Positions 12,901-26,556 are shown, numbered from the stretch's first letter. The stretch is DNA of 64,000 nucleotides from Varroa destructor (GCF_002443255.2 NW_019211456.1:32981341-33045340), one strand, 5' to 3'. Notes: generated from the letters alone by a model not told the origin. Program-made: numbers and translations.

Positions 12901-15900
12901 TGGGCGACCGAGCAGTTTCCCCGGACGCTATCCCTTTGCGCAGGTCGTTACTATGTTGTTCGCCGTTGAAGCCTGCTTTATCTTAGCTCTTGCTGCTTCT
13001 GGCGTTTGGAGTACTATATAGGAACTTTTTTCTTGGGTATATTGTTAGCTCTTATCGCAACTTAGAGGCTGAGCTGGCACTTAGCAGCAGACGGCCTAAG
13101 GAGGCTATGGGTTCAGAATTCAAAGGACCGTTAACTTTCAGGTGTACAGTTCTTCTACTTCTTCGAAAACAGCCTCAGCTCAAAACAACTGCGTTGACAT
13201 TTACGATGGAATTCTAAAGCACCCTTATGAATATATGCCTTGCGGCTGCAGCATCTTGGGTGTGCCGGTGCGGGGGTACCGTGCAAATGCTGGACTCGAT
13301 TATGAAGCTGAATAATGTTAAATGGTTGGAACTCATATAGCAACTTTTCTCGTTCGAGTTTTTGCGCTTTGGTCCAAAGAGATTTCCGTTTGATGTGGAA
13401 GCGGCGCCACATATGGAAATACCACCTATTGACCTACCTAATGTTACCACCTAATGACCACGGATGTGACGAGCGGGAAGATGCGAAGTTAATTTCGTAC
13501 CAAACCACAGTCAATGAAGAATCACCTACAAAATCAAATTGATCGAATATCGAAGACTTAGCCAGGTAGATGAAATGTCCGGATACATCTCATCATCGTG
13601 ACGGTATCGTTGAATGGTATCACGACGATAAGGCATTGTTCGAGAATTATGAACGTGTTGTCTTTGTCGTAATCAGAAGGATATCTATGTTCGTAGGCCG
13701 TACGGGCCGCGGCCTATCTGATGTGTCAGTGTTATTTGCTCTGTAATTGCTGGAACTTCTAACATAAACTTTTCTCGAAGTTCTACTAGGCGAATACTGC
13801 CAGCTGAGCGGTAATAAACGCGATTCAACTTCGGGCTTTATAGCCATTAGTAATACAGGAACACAAGTTCAGTTTGTGTATATTTATATTATAAATGTTT
13901 AATACGCTTAGGTTTCCTTTCGTGTTTTTTCGGCCACTTCAATTACAAGCCATCACTTTTGACGTACGATATTTGAAGCGAGGTCAAGGTAAAGGTGTGC
14001 AACAAGTGTTGTACTGAACGGAGCTGGATTAGCTTTCGAACGATTTTGCCTATTTGAACGGAGCAGCGGCCGCTGTTCTATGAGCAAACGAATTAATGTC
14101 ATTCTGCGGAAGGGTTTCGAATTGGCTGTCAAGGAAACTGAATTGCCCTTTCTAATTTAAAGTCTATAATATATCCGCACCGTTACGATAAGGCAACGCA
14201 CGATATGAAGCAGTGTAAGATTTAGCAGAGTCAGTCGCGGTCGCTGGGTTCTAAATTAGCAGTGTTGTAATAGAGTCCCTTTCGCCTTGTGGAGTTTCTT
14301 GTATTCGGAAACACTTTTTGTGATCGTTAAAAAAAAACTGCACAAAAAAGGATTGAGCAGTGCGCCCTTTTGATTTACAAGTGAATCATTACAGAACTAG
14401 TAGCCATGCTCTACTGTTAAGGAAAACTATGCCAGCTCACCTATACTATCTTATATGTATTTCTATGTACTACTATAGTTTGGAAGCTGTCGTTTGCTTA
14501 CGTGAATAGAGCTCCTATTTTGTGAAAGAACAATTGTTTCACCGCTCGTCTGCATTTACGCTTTTGTTGGCCATTGTACCGTCAATGATGGTACAACAAC
14601 AAATTTGCCAGCTGGAGCTGTAAACACTAGATACTTAAAGTGCGCATTATGGCTTTACCTCTCAAAGCTTGGAATAATTAAGTGCAGAACTGCAAAAATT
14701 CTCTTCTACCGAAGCAAAATGGAAAATTTAGGCAGCAAACTACCACTTTCCTAATGTTACAAGGTATACGTACGAAACTTAAATACATTAAACATAAAGT
14801 CCGATCGAAAATTCGTGTTACCAAAAAAATCTTGGGGGTTCTGGGAAACCTATCAACGAAATGAATCGCAGTTTAAACTTATAAGTGCGCTACGCCCTCG
14901 AATGAATAATTACGCCCGATAAATTCGCACTTACTCGGTCTGTACACACTATTCTGTACATAAACTTTTCTCTAAGTATGCTTTTCTCTAAATCATCCAG
15001 TCCCATTCTCGCAGCAGTCAATATTAGTACGAAAAATAAGGATACGAAGCCCATAGTGATGGGCATGCACATCAAACGCAACTCGGTAGTAGTACAGCTA
15101 CTATGGTAAACTATCATCATGGCAACCGTTATTTAGGCAACCATCGTCATGCTGGGTATAGCCAGAACTACAAAAATCGACATTATTTAGGCTATTAGAA
15201 TTACAATCGGCAAACTTTGTGCCTAGTCTGTGTCTAGATCTATAGGTCTAGCGTATAGGTCTAATGAGCTATGCGAAGCTCTACAGATGTATGGGTATTG
15301 CACACCGCGTGCTAACATGTCACTCTTCACGGATTGATCCTGGAGCAACGTACGTAGCCACGTTTATCCAGTACGTCGTTTTCCGACAACCTTCATAATT
15401 AATTAAACGGCTTTTAGCAGGTTAGCCATGCTAGTATGGTTTACTGTAGTAACATTTAGGCTTAATAAAACCTTGATGGTTACAAGAAATGGTAGCGGGT
15501 AGGCCGTGCCATATCTAATGCATAATAATAACTATGAAATATATATGAAACTAAAAAAGAAATCTGCGAAAATTCTGTACTGCACCTGTGCTTCACTTTA
15601 ATTTATGACGAGATAAAATTGCATATATTTTGAGCGTCTATAGTTATTTTAAGTCTGTACGCTTTGTCGGTGTAAGAGAACTTGGCATCTGCGAAAAAGG
15701 AGGCATTCTTTCGATACTTCGAACGAGCAAGTTACACATTGTCACTACCAAAACCCGAAAGGGAAGTGGGACGACCCGAGAGAGCGACCCAACAAACGGC
15801 GATTTTTAATACTCAGAACTTTCAAACATTCGGCATTTATCTGCTCGTCGGATTGAAGTTACAGAGCTGCAATGAATTAAGCCATGGAGCACAAAGTCCA

Positions 15901-18174
15901 GGACAGTCTCTAAAAATAAAATTGCATTCAAGCTAATAAAAATCGGTGCATACTTTTTTAACGAAGACACGAGCCAAAAGAAATCGAAATAATTTGTATG
16001 CTATACGCAGTACTTAACAATAGGCCCTGTTAAACAGGAAACGTAAAGTTAAATTAGCCGATATAAGGTAAGATGGGGAGAAAAAAGGGCCTCAAGATTA
16101 CTTTTTCTTCGCCTATAATGAACGTCAGCTTGTTGATTTTGGTAGAAAAGGATTCAACAGTATAATACTTAAAAAACTTCTTTTATCAAGTTTCGTAAAG
16201 TTAATATTGTCACTTTTGATTACGTTGCAGCCAGAAACTGTAATCGACCGCACCCATGCAGTGAGATGACCGTACGGATACGAATATTCCGAATAGAATT
16301 ACTAAGCTATTATATGGAACATATCTTGTCGGTCCGTATGCTTTTAGTTGCTCTGATTAAATGTCTATCTATCGACAGTGTTCCTATTCGAACGTCGATA
16401 AGATGTCATTTACCGTGACACTGGTAAATAGTGGCGGCACTATATGGCTTGCCCCGTTTTTAATTCTTGAAAGAAAATTCGGATTTGGAATATCCTTATT
16501 TGACCACATTTCAAAAACGTGCGGTTATTTGGGCCAGCTAAGTTTTTTTTTTGCTATTTCATGGAATATTTGCCAGGCTATAAATAAGCAAAATAATCAC
16601 TCGATTTTTTTTTTTTTACTATCGTCTCACTTGTCCCTAAAGTGTAGTTTTTTCAAATAAACTTTACGAGGACCTATACTAGATAAATCACGATTTTCGA
16701 CCTAGCCTGGCTTGACAGCAACTGCTATCTATGAAGCCTCGTCTCCTTTGGATAGGATCGTTGCCTATTCTCGTAAAGTAAAGTCGAATAGGACTTCTCT
16801 TAATCTTCTTGGGCGCTTGACATTGCCACACAAAATCATTGGTCGCCCATGTAACTCTATCTTGTTACTCCGAGTCAAGTGGATTTTTTGGCCTAGTAAC
16901 AAAGTGAGCGAGCAACATTAATATGTTGCTAAAAAATACTAAAAGATAATATTTTTTTTGGAAATGATTGCATTGTAGTGAGCTCTCTACGGGCCGAAAA
17001 TAGATAGTGGATTCTTTTTATCGTGGTAACGCCTGTTCTCCACGGCTGTGTTAAATTGACTTTGGCTGCTGAGTTCTCGCAGTTATAACAGTTTAAAGAT
17101 TACATGGAAGGAAGCTGCGGTTTTTTATTATTTAGTATGGCACTCGTAGGTCTTCTCTCCGTTAGGTGATAACGCTGGCGTACACTCGCTGGGAAACCGG
17201 CACACATGGATATTTACAGTATAGAACTCTTGCAAACCCGATCCAATCAGCAGATATTGTTTGTTAAATACTACCCATATGTATATTAGCTTGTTGAAAG
17301 ATCCGTGGTACCAAATGTAAAGCGTATAGAAGTAATAATGATAACTGAGGGTAGAAATGTTTTGTTGGTGAGTCTGATTAAGCAAAGAACGAATAGCACA
17401 ACAGAAGAGAAGATAGTAGGCTGATCTCATTCGGCCGCGTAGTTTAAATCTTCTTTAGGTGTTTACCTATTTGTATCATATGAATAGGTCCTCGGCATCA
17501 CCTCTTCAATATAGCACCAAGGGCTTGCCCCCGTAAAGTATCGCCAGGGTGGGTCTTGGTGAACTGACGTCTCTCCAGTCGACTTATGAAACAGCCGTAA
17601 CCATAAGCCATAGCAGTTATTTACCAATGCTGAAATTTAAACCAGTGACGACCATGTTGTCGTGCTTTGCACAATGGTTTTTTCAGGCAGGCTCAGCTTG
17701 GAGCGGGTCGTACGTACACATCTACACTGTGCCGAAATTCGTCATCACAGATGATATACGGCATATTTTAAAAAATATTATATCAAATAATTTTTCTTTA
17801 CGTTCCATAACACGTATGACACAATACGTGATGAACGGTTCGTCTGGAACAGCCAGTTCAATGCCATGAGTCATATTCCCATTAAAAATAGGCAGGCCAC
17901 TTTTTCAGTCCGCTCTGGCAAAAAGCGATTCGAAATTGTATGCATGGAGGACCATTGTAAAAATTCGATCCTTGCAAAAACCGATGGGGTAAACTGTCTT
18001 CGCGTTTTGTCTCGCGAACGATTCTCGCTTAAGTCTTTAATGGACCACGGATCTAAAACAGCAAACATGTGGAAAACATGCATAAGCTTTTTGTAAATCT
18101 CTCCGGTAGCCTCATTCGATTCTATATACTCGAACTATTAGTATTGTTTGCCGAGCATCGTCGAGGGTGACCCA
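9952..18174. other. No gene recognised; scattered short open frames
   Basis: Open frames up to about 106 codons occur at 10689-10988, 12990-13217, 16361-16660 and 17549-17869 (all +), and 17128-17430 (-). They show no domain I recognise. An acceptor-like TTTCTGTTACAG ends near 12208 and is followed by a basic 50-codon frame, but nothing identifies it. T13 lies at 16605-16617. Confidence 0.45.
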
Positions 18175-18221
18175 GAACGTAGTAAAGTTCAACCTCAACG
18201 AGGTTGAACTTTACCACGTTC
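18175..18221. repeat. Long near-perfect hairpin (22-bp arms, 3-nt loop)
   Basis: The left arm 18175-18196 and right arm 18200-18221 are reverse complements over 22 positions with a single mismatch (18181 against 18215), separated by AAC. The 15 bp next to the loop are perfect. Right after it, CTTACCACG repeats part of the right arm (TTTACCACG). Such a foldback could be a small transposon relic, a replication slippage product, or a hairpin in a transcript. The arms are short for a typical animal microRNA precursor, whose stem is usually over 30 bp with bulges. Confidence 0.85.
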
Positions 18222-21043
18222 TTACCACGTGCTTAGCACCGCATTTTGCAGCTGACATAAAGCAATTGCCGTGTGCCATATACCACAACTAAAATTCGCA
18301 TAGGTTACTTTTGCAAGGGGTTTAATCAAACCTGCGCACGGTAGGTACGTATTAACAGAGAAAAACGCTGGCCATTTCAAAAGCTACAGAAGTTGAAGTT
18401 TTTTTTTTCAACTTATCCAGATCGTATTGTTTTTCATTATACATATATTAAGGTGTAGTTCGCATGCGACTTATGCCTTAGACAAAACCTATATGCATTC
18501 ATAGTAAAGCACATGGGTTTTGTAGTCCAAATATTCATCTCAGCCAAAACGCGTAATTATCGCTTAGACAATTGAGCATTATGTCTGAGGTGATGAAATA
18601 ATTACCTAGATCAATCGTCATTTGGTTGATTGTACAAGTTTGGGCCCGTTGCCTGTCAGATTGTACCTCATCAATAAACAGGCTTAGATATTAGTTAGTT
18701 AGGTAAAATATAACACAAGTATAGGTGAACCATAGCAAATAGCTAGATGATTTAATAAAGAGATGGGTTCTTCCAGATGATACTCATTTGACGCATATAT
18801 GACACACTGATACAATTTTAAGCAAATACCAACTATTTACGAAAAAAAAAAGGACGGAACTACTTGTAAAGAAAGAAAAATTAATGGATACAGTCAGCTG
18901 GGTTGTTCCTCCCAGATAATTCGTGCCCAGCGACAATTTAGACAGTTTGACATAAGTCTGATCGGCTATGCTCTATGCGTATTGGACTTAATTCGTTGTC
19001 TGTCAACTTTTCGTTCTCTTTCACTTTCGAACTGTCGATGCTATACGAGGGTTGACAACTCCCTGGTGGCTGCTGTTTGCTGGTTCCTAACTCGTGGCAA
19101 GCGTAATAGAACGTGCTTCACTGATAGTCGGCGGCAATGGGCTCAAGGGAGTCGCGATGGCGCACTTTGCTACTAGTCGTCGTACAGACCGTTATATAGC
19201 TCTGCTACGATGACAGATCCAAGCGCACAACAAGACAACAGGCTGTTCTACAGGGATAGCGGAATATGTCGCAAAAAACGTGTGCTATCTTAGCTCGGAT
19301 GTTCGGAGCCGCGTCGAAGTCGCTGACGGAGACGACAAGTAGCAGCGTGCATACTAATGAGTGAAGGCCGCAAACCGCTAACGTGCCGTTACGCTTCTCA
19401 TAACCAGGTATGCATTAGTTGTGAGCGGGTCATTGTCGGTCGGAGTAGACCCTAATGAAAATCGCAGCGTGAATGGCAACTACTAAGGAAGGCTTCGTAG
19501 CCTCTTTTAATTCTAGTTGAGATCTCATTGTCATCGTCAATTCTATAGCAGCGTCGTCTACAGTTTTGGGGGTGCATTGTCTGGCGTTAAATTACTCGTA
19601 CCTATTAATTACAAAAATATACCTAACAGAGACTGTAGTAATTATGATGAGGCCAACCGAACCTAGGAACGGCTGATGTAATCAACCTATCAATCACACT
19701 GCCATTGAAAACGACGTCCGGTCAGGTTGGATTATCCTTTATTCTGATGAGATGATGATTTCAAGAGGCATCTATCAGTGAATTCTTCTCTCCTTCAGCT
19801 AAAAAAAAACAATAAGGATTTCACCAATTGTAACCTTCCGTAATCAGATGATGACCACCCGAACCCCACTATGGTGTTGAGAGATTTTGTTAATGTGTAA
19901 AAATATGGATTGCTTCACTTCTGGTTCACAATATGACTTGCAGAGTGCTGTTAATAAAAGAAGTAAATTACAATTTCGTTCACTTGGTTTAACGCAGGCT
20001 AGGGACCTTCTAGACCGCGATAGAAAATTGCACGTAAACCCAACTCATCTTTGACTTTGGCATCTGTGATATCATGTAAAGATTAAGGTAGTCTTTCAAT
20101 AGAAAGCGTCCAACGGTGATTCGTAGCGAATGATCTTTGTTTGTTGCTTAACGTTGAAGGGCTGCCGAAAGATAGAGTCAGGCATGCAGGCGGCTACAAG
20201 AAACACGCTACCCTTGGATATTTTCACATGCCATGACCGACGGATAACGATAGACAGGCCTCGAATGCAACACAGGAAACTGTAAGGACCGCAAAAAACG
20301 TAGTCGAATGTCCTTGATCTGTCGCCTTATAGGTTCAAATAGGTGTTGTGGTTTAAAGGAGCAAACTCCATCATAAGTTATATGGGTTATCTCAGATCTT
20401 GCAAGTTATAATGACATCTACGAGTGATCGGTGAACTGGTATGAGTACGTGATATTCGCCGCTAACATACGATACAGTACGTAGCAGTGAAACTAATCGA
20501 TTAGCTGGACTATAATAATCAAAAGGTGTCTTTCGTACACACATTAAACTTTGTACGGAAAATTATTTTTTTCGTTTTTATTTGTATATAGTGTATGATC
20601 GTGTCGTTTGTAGCTCGCAGCAGCGGATCGGGCGTATGCTGCGTTATTCTGGTACAAGCCATACGATAATTATGGCAATCATTACGACTGAGCATGTTGC
20701 TTTTCATTGGCTTTCCTACGCTTACCCTACGTACGTTGGTAGAACTAAATAAAATAGGACGGAAAATCGTTGTGGAAGTAATTGAATGATTAACTGGTAG
20801 CGCCGGTTACTTATTTGAATAAAAAAAATCTACACCATATTATTGTAGGGGTGATCTTAACTAACAAACTGCACCGGCTAGCGCCACAAGCTGTTGGCCT
20901 GAAGACAACAACGGGGCCTGTGGTGGCTCTTGAATAAGCTCACCGTATCAGGCAGGCATCGTGTGCAACAAGCCAAATCTCGTTTTGCTTTTCTTATTCC
21001 AGTTGTAATCGCCACTAATCGACATGTATTACTGGTCACTAGC
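18222..21043. other. No gene recognised
   Basis: No open frame over 65 codons, no RNA gene and no element remnant was recognised. There are short A runs at 18842-18851 and around 19801. Confidence 0.5.
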
Positions 21044-21075
21044 TATTATTAAGCTAAATAACTAGCTTAATAATA
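21044..21075. repeat. Perfect 13-bp stem with 6-nt loop
   Basis: TATTATTAAGCTA at 21044-21056 is the exact reverse complement of TAGCTTAATAATA at 21063-21075, with the loop AATAAC. The right arm runs into an AAT microsatellite that ends near 21084, so slippage in the AAT tract may have lengthened the match. Confidence 0.8.
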
Positions 21076-23430
21076 ATAATAATAGGAAACATATGTACCG
21101 AGTAAAAAAATCTGTTAGGATCACAATGAATAGGCCGATCGCGATTGTTCAAGTAGCGGCCGTAATCGGAGGAATTTTGAAAACAGCAACCGATTCACTT
21201 AAGTGGTACGGAAACTTAACATCGTACCAGGATGGTCACAAAAATCTATCAATAGCCTTTCCTATAATTTGGGCTATAGTTTCGAACCGAAGCGTATAAA
21301 ACAAAAGAAGTTGCAGCGTCTTATAGATAAATATAGCATAGAAATATATATATAGCAACAGCATAGAACTAACAAGGTGAGTACAGCCTTTTGTGACTAC
21401 AACACGGTAAAAACACAGGACTCATTGTGGCCTTGAACTCGGTGCGCGATTCGAGGGCACTGTGATTGTTGGGAACGGACCAGAGGTAAAGATGACCAGC
21501 TATCGGCTGGATGTGCCGCGAAAGAACTACCTTTACTCGCAAGAACGTGACCAGCGGAGAAAGGAGCTTCACGCCGTCCCACTTCGTATCTTTAGGGTAA
21601 TATGGCTGTACCGATGGAATACTTTACGTTAAAACTGTTGTTCACGTCTTGTCAAAACAAAAAGAAACGTATTCTGTAGGACTACACTGAGACAGAGCAA
21701 AGCCCAGGTCATGGCCGAAATACATCCGACGGCGGAAGTTAAGCGGAGCGCCACGCATGGACAAACGTAAGGTATGCCTAGTCCCCTACAGAACTGCTTC
21801 TATAATAACCAAAATAATAATAATGAAAGAAATCATAGTTTATATGTTGAAGCATGTTATCGGGATGGCATGGAGTTCTATTAATTTACCGACCACTCTC
21901 TAAGTAGATCAGTGGCAATCCGAAACGAATTAAAAGAGCGGAATTCGGGCTACTAAGTCCTAGTGTAGGGTCAATCAGCTAAGGGCAGCGGATTCACACA
22001 GCGTACGGTTGACAGAGCGGACTCTCGTAGCAATCTAGGAAATGAGCTGACATTCTTGATCCCTGAACTCGAAGTGATTACGAAAATCATTAAAATAAAC
22101 GCAATTAATTGGGAAACTTTATCCTAGATTATTTTGTTTAGGGTACCTTTTTGAATGTTGGCGGGTCCTTTTGAAATTGTAACGAAATTCGAATCGCATG
22201 TCAGCAAGAATGACCAATAGTTGTAGTACCGGCTTTGCCCTTCCTTTGCATTTCGGGTATCTGTCCCTGATGGTGGAACGCATGGGAAAAGTAGGATCGT
22301 CAATAGCTATATCTGTTAAGCAGGTGAAATCTGGAAATTAACAAATAACTTGACGCTAAGTCTACCAACACTTTTTGTAAATTTGTTTTTAAACTACGCG
22401 CTAAAAACGGCCAATTCGACCAGTCTTCTTAGGTTTAGCATTAACGAGGAATATTTCCGTCAGTGTCAGCGGTAATCATATAGTCGCAGATTTCAAAGCT
22501 ACCCCCCTCGAGGAGTTCTTAACACCAGGCATTCACTCGTAACATTTCTAACTGGCATTTTATTTATTTTTTATTTAACTGATAATATTTGCCATCGTTC
22601 TTTGTACATAACTTCGGCACTCTACTGAGTTTCTGTCTCATCTCAACTCTTTAAACTGTGCATCATCACACGGCGATAACCCAACAACCTTTAATAGATT
22701 TCAATATCAGTTCTTTGTTTCTATTAAGATCGTCACTTGAGCAAAAAGATAATTATTGAGCGGTATATAGAAGCACACTAGATACGAATTAACAATTTGC
22801 TTGCGTGGTCTGTGCCTGTATTAACTAGGTTCATACGTTTAGATGCATCCTTCTAATGGCACTGGTAACGGTCTCTGATTGGGTCACATTTCTGTCTGTT
22901 TGGGTCACGTAACCATCATTTTTCCAATACGGGCAATATCTTTTTTGTCGTCGCTAATGCGCACGTGCGTTCTAGACAGGCAGGGCATACATTCAAACCC
23001 TCGCCATGGTTTAGCGTTGTGTTATTATACTCTCCAAAAACACCCGGGTCTATCGAGTTGGTGGTGACAATGAATATCTGAGTCAACGAGATTTTATCTC
23101 AGTGGTTATCGAATTGTCAATATTTAATAAATACTTACACCAGAATATCATCTTCCAAGGGTCATAGGTGTCACTAGATACTTCAATAACGGCTAGTAGA
23201 GCGCTAGACATTTTTACGACTTGAAAACGATAGCTCGCAAATATTCTACATATGCATTATTTAGAAATTGTTGACAAATGGGAGAAAAAAAAGTTGAATT
23301 AGCTCTATTGAGCCTACACGACCGTTCGTCATTAGAGCATCATAAGTCGCTGTGCGGAAGATTAGCTTAAAGAAAAAAGCTTGTTAAGTCGCTCTATACC
23401 ACACAAATGAGAGATCATTACGACTAATGT
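21076..23430. other. No gene recognised
   Basis: The short open frame 21093-21299 (+) and two overlapping ones at 21369-21582 (-) have no recognisable domain. Nothing else was seen. Confidence 0.5.
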
Positions 23431-23928
23431 TTAACATGTTAGTATTTTGTCTCGTGGTAAAAGGCAACCCGCCGTCGGCGGATAACAACACGTACAGCAG
23501 CGGCAAGCGACGAGGATGCTTTCGGACCATGTCAGTTTCGAGTGGGTGGGTGGGTGGGTGGGTGGGTGGGTGACTGACGGAATTGTACGTACGCCGTCAT
23601 AATGTTTCGCAAAGTCAAATACTTGCGTGCTGTCCCGTTGCGTTTTATCCAGCGAGGTGAAACAATCAAAATTCAAAAGAACTGTTACCTCTGGAAAAAA
23701 ATTTGTCAAGTGATTCTTTATGGGTTCACCATTGGTCCGAGTAAACACTTTTGCCAATAACGGTACAACAATGTTCACGTCTGAGATGTACAAATCTGTA
23801 GGATATCCTTTTGAAGACTTCCAAATTATGAGAAAATTGTTTCTACGATCTTGACATAAACTAGTTTGGCAAGCAAACATTTGCCTGAAATAATAATAAT
23901 AATACACAATAATGTTTGTGCTTGCCAC
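23431..23928 (-). CDS. Longest open frame in the window, unknown, doubtful
   Basis: This frame has 165 codons from ATG. The first 15 residues come from an (AAT)5 microsatellite read as a Tyr run. Just after it, on the minus strand, lies a good splice-acceptor-like TTATTTCAG whose AG ends at 23885, so if real this would more likely be an exon starting at 23884. Residues 20-115 are of mixed composition with no family I recognise. Residues about 117-128 are a Thr-His-Pro-Pro repeat that simply translates the GTGG tandem tract. The C-terminal part is Cys-rich (CRCCTCC). I find no signal peptide and no catalytic motif. The length is about what chance gives in 128 kb of two-strand sequence at this composition, and both ends are microsatellite. 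A chance frame is more likely than a gene. Confidence 0.15.
   Translation of the reverse strand: MASTNIIVYYYYYFRQMFACQTSLCQDRRNNFLIIWKSSKGYPTDLYISDVNIVVPLLAKVFTRTNGEPIKNHLTNFFPEVTVLLNFDCFTSLDKTQRDSTQVFDFAKHYDGVRTIPSVTHPPTHPPTHSKLTWSESILVACRCCTCCYPPTAGCLLPRDKILTC
23542..23572. repeat. GTGG tandem repeat (about 8 units)
   Basis: A perfect tetranucleotide tract with seven consecutive GGG runs on the plus strand, each separated by a single T. That is the pattern that forms G-quadruplexes. Confidence 0.95.
23889..23903. repeat. (AAT)5 microsatellite
   Basis: Five perfect units. On the minus strand the tract forms the pyrimidine-biased lead-in to an acceptor-like TTTCAG. Confidence 0.9.
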
Positions 23929-26522
23929 AATATGGCGAAGATCGAGAAAGCAAGCCGTGGTATGGGGTACGAAACTGTTGCATAGTCGTGTGTGTCTGGT
24001 TGCTGCGGAACAGGCGCCAGCTCGATTGATTCATCTCAATGTGTTGCTGTTGCGTCCCATATGAAGAAAATAGAAAAATGGTCAGAAAGACCAGTAGCGC
24101 TGGACAAAATTTAGCTTTGTAAGCGACTAAATGAGATTAGATCCAGGCCTTGCCATTGAACCTAAGTTGGTCAAACTGGCAAGATATAGACTGATAGACA
24201 TACGTATATTGAACGAACAAAGTTGAACCCGCTGTGATTCTCTAAAAATGTATTGTGTTTATTTTCTGACGCTACGGCAAGTGATTTTGACTTTCGTCAA
24301 TCATGACCTTACATCCGCTGTCTTTTTCGGTCGAGTTGTCAAACCGATGTCGTTTGGCTGTCGCATACTCCACGTCTTTGTCGGCTAACCTAACTAGGAT
24401 CAAATAGACTTGCTCAATATCACCTTAAATAGTGTATAGGGGAACTGGTTGGCCGGTCTCTTCTATATCCTCATTGTAAACATGATGCAGACTTAGCCAA
24501 ATGTTCAACATACCCTTACAGTACAGGGCGCCTTAATGGCAGCCTATTTTGTACGAATCGAGGGTCCTAGCTCGAACGAGACTAATGTCAAATTAAAATT
24601 AACTCATGCCACTCGACCAAATAGTATTGGCTGTCCGGGTAAGACCAAGCCGTACGTTCTGTGTTGTTTGGTATGTAGATTAGAGAAGACGCGAGTCGGA
24701 TGCTCGTACCGTGTCAGCTAGGGCCTATTGTTGGCAAGTTCTGGAGATATGTATTCTCATTGCAACCTATTAATTGCATCGGCCAGTATCTCGTCTATAT
24801 TTGAATCAACTGTTTTTTCTGATTTTCAGTTATGTAGTTTGTATCCATAGTTTAATAAAAAGCACCAAATAGTACAATGTTCGACAATAAATATGGATTA
24901 GATTGTGTCGTCTAAATAGGGTTAGAGAACTGAACGGAAGTCTACGCTCGTACACGAACATGTGCCAGTTAAAGCGAGATTGAACAAACGGTTATAAATA
25001 TCTATCATGCTCAACATGTCTTAACTTATGACGTTGGGCTACAGAAACAGTAACTTGTCGTCGTCTCCTGTACTAGAATATATCAGCGATAATCGAATTG
25101 CAAAATTAAGCAATAAATTTTCCTGCTTAAAGAGTGAGTTACATAGCCAAAACTTTCGGCACAAATTTCGGCAGATATTCTCCGCTTAATACTGTTTGTA
25201 GAACAAAGTCTACCTATATCTATTATGTGTCTTCCCCTATGTCTATAGGTACCTTTCTAGGTACCTGCATACAGATGGCATCTCATCTCCGTTTCTTTCT
25301 AGAAGACATCGCGTCCGCCCTGCCTAGCTTACCTAGGATAAACCAAGACCTTTTTTTTAACAACCTTTTTTGACTAACTAATTCAGTCCCAATTTTTTTC
25401 ATTTAACGGCCACTGCAGTCACTTCGCGGGAGCCCTAGCCAGATCCGTAATTAACGCGACGCGACTATAGCGACGAGCATCTTAAATACGTGCTAAATAG
25501 GCTAGCCAATTTATTGTGGCTATGTCGACAGAAAAGGAATTTTGCAGATGGATGAACTCTCGCATTTGCAGTGACACGTTTGTTTTGCCAAGTGTCTTTC
25601 ATAGGCCTTTGCCCGTACTAGAGCCCCCTCGTGCCGTTTGTCCAACCTCCGCTCATAGAACTTACGCGGCCTCTAGCGACGTCGTGTACCTAACGGAAAT
25701 ACGCAAAGGGATACCCGTGCAGCAACTCGACACGACTTTAACTAGGCCACTCATTTTATTCTAAGGGTCTGTTAGGTAGCAGGTTAGATTGCAGAGGCCG
25801 ACGAGTGGTATGCCATGGCTGAGCCAGCGGCTTACATAGAACAATCTGCTGAGCCAACTCAGCAGGTTCCTTATACTAGCGCGCCAAATAAACGAGCTTC
25901 GCAGCAAGGTCTTTGCCGATCCGAATATACACCTTGCTCCATAACCGTCCCTTGCCTCTGCCATAGGACGAACTACTTTGAAACATAAACTTCTGCCACT
26001 ATCGGGTTGCCATTACAGCGCAAATTGAGCCGCAAGCTTAAGAGTTAAGGCTGGAACGTCAAGCATTTAGTTCAAATGGAGTTCCTCTGACAATGAGCTT
26101 CGTTGAGTCAGGATTCAACCTGTGTTTTATAGCCCGTTTTATGGATCGTTTGGCGGAGACCAATATAAATGCTACGGATGTTTATTGAGGACATTCACTC
26201 ACGCTGTCTAGCTCGAGAATGACTATAGGATAAAGGCCGCTCATAGAAACCTAGGCCATTTATTAAACGATGGACTATTTATGAAACCCATGCTTGTGTT
26301 GCAATAGCTACTTGCCAAACTTTTTCTGCTGTTCTCTAAATCTTTTTAATGTCACCTTATGGGTATGCATATATGTATTAAATTTAGATCCTTCAATGTT
26401 TTTGGTCAGATTTCTTTGCAGCTTCCGGGTTCTCTTCAAGCAAACTACTCCTAGCAGTTAATTAGTGATAGAAGAACTAAGGACAAAAGTATCAAAGTCA
26501 TTTTTTATTGAGCGATTCAAGT
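23929..26522. other. No gene recognised
   Basis: Open frames of 60-82 codons (24536-24721, 25134-25373 and 25516-25764 on +, 25761-25964 on -) show no domain. No RNA gene or repeat family was recognised. Confidence 0.5.
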
Positions 26523-26556
26523 TTCTTCTTCTTTTTCTTCTTCTTCTTCTTCTTCT
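26523..26556. repeat. CTT (AAG) microsatellite
   Basis: An imperfect TTC/CTT tract with one T-rich interruption near 26532-26536, followed by seven clean units. Confidence 0.95.

Noticed and set aside
23542..23572. GTGG tract as a telomere-like or CRISPR-like repeat
   Set aside because: The unit is four bases with no spacers and no known telomere motif. It is a simple microsatellite.
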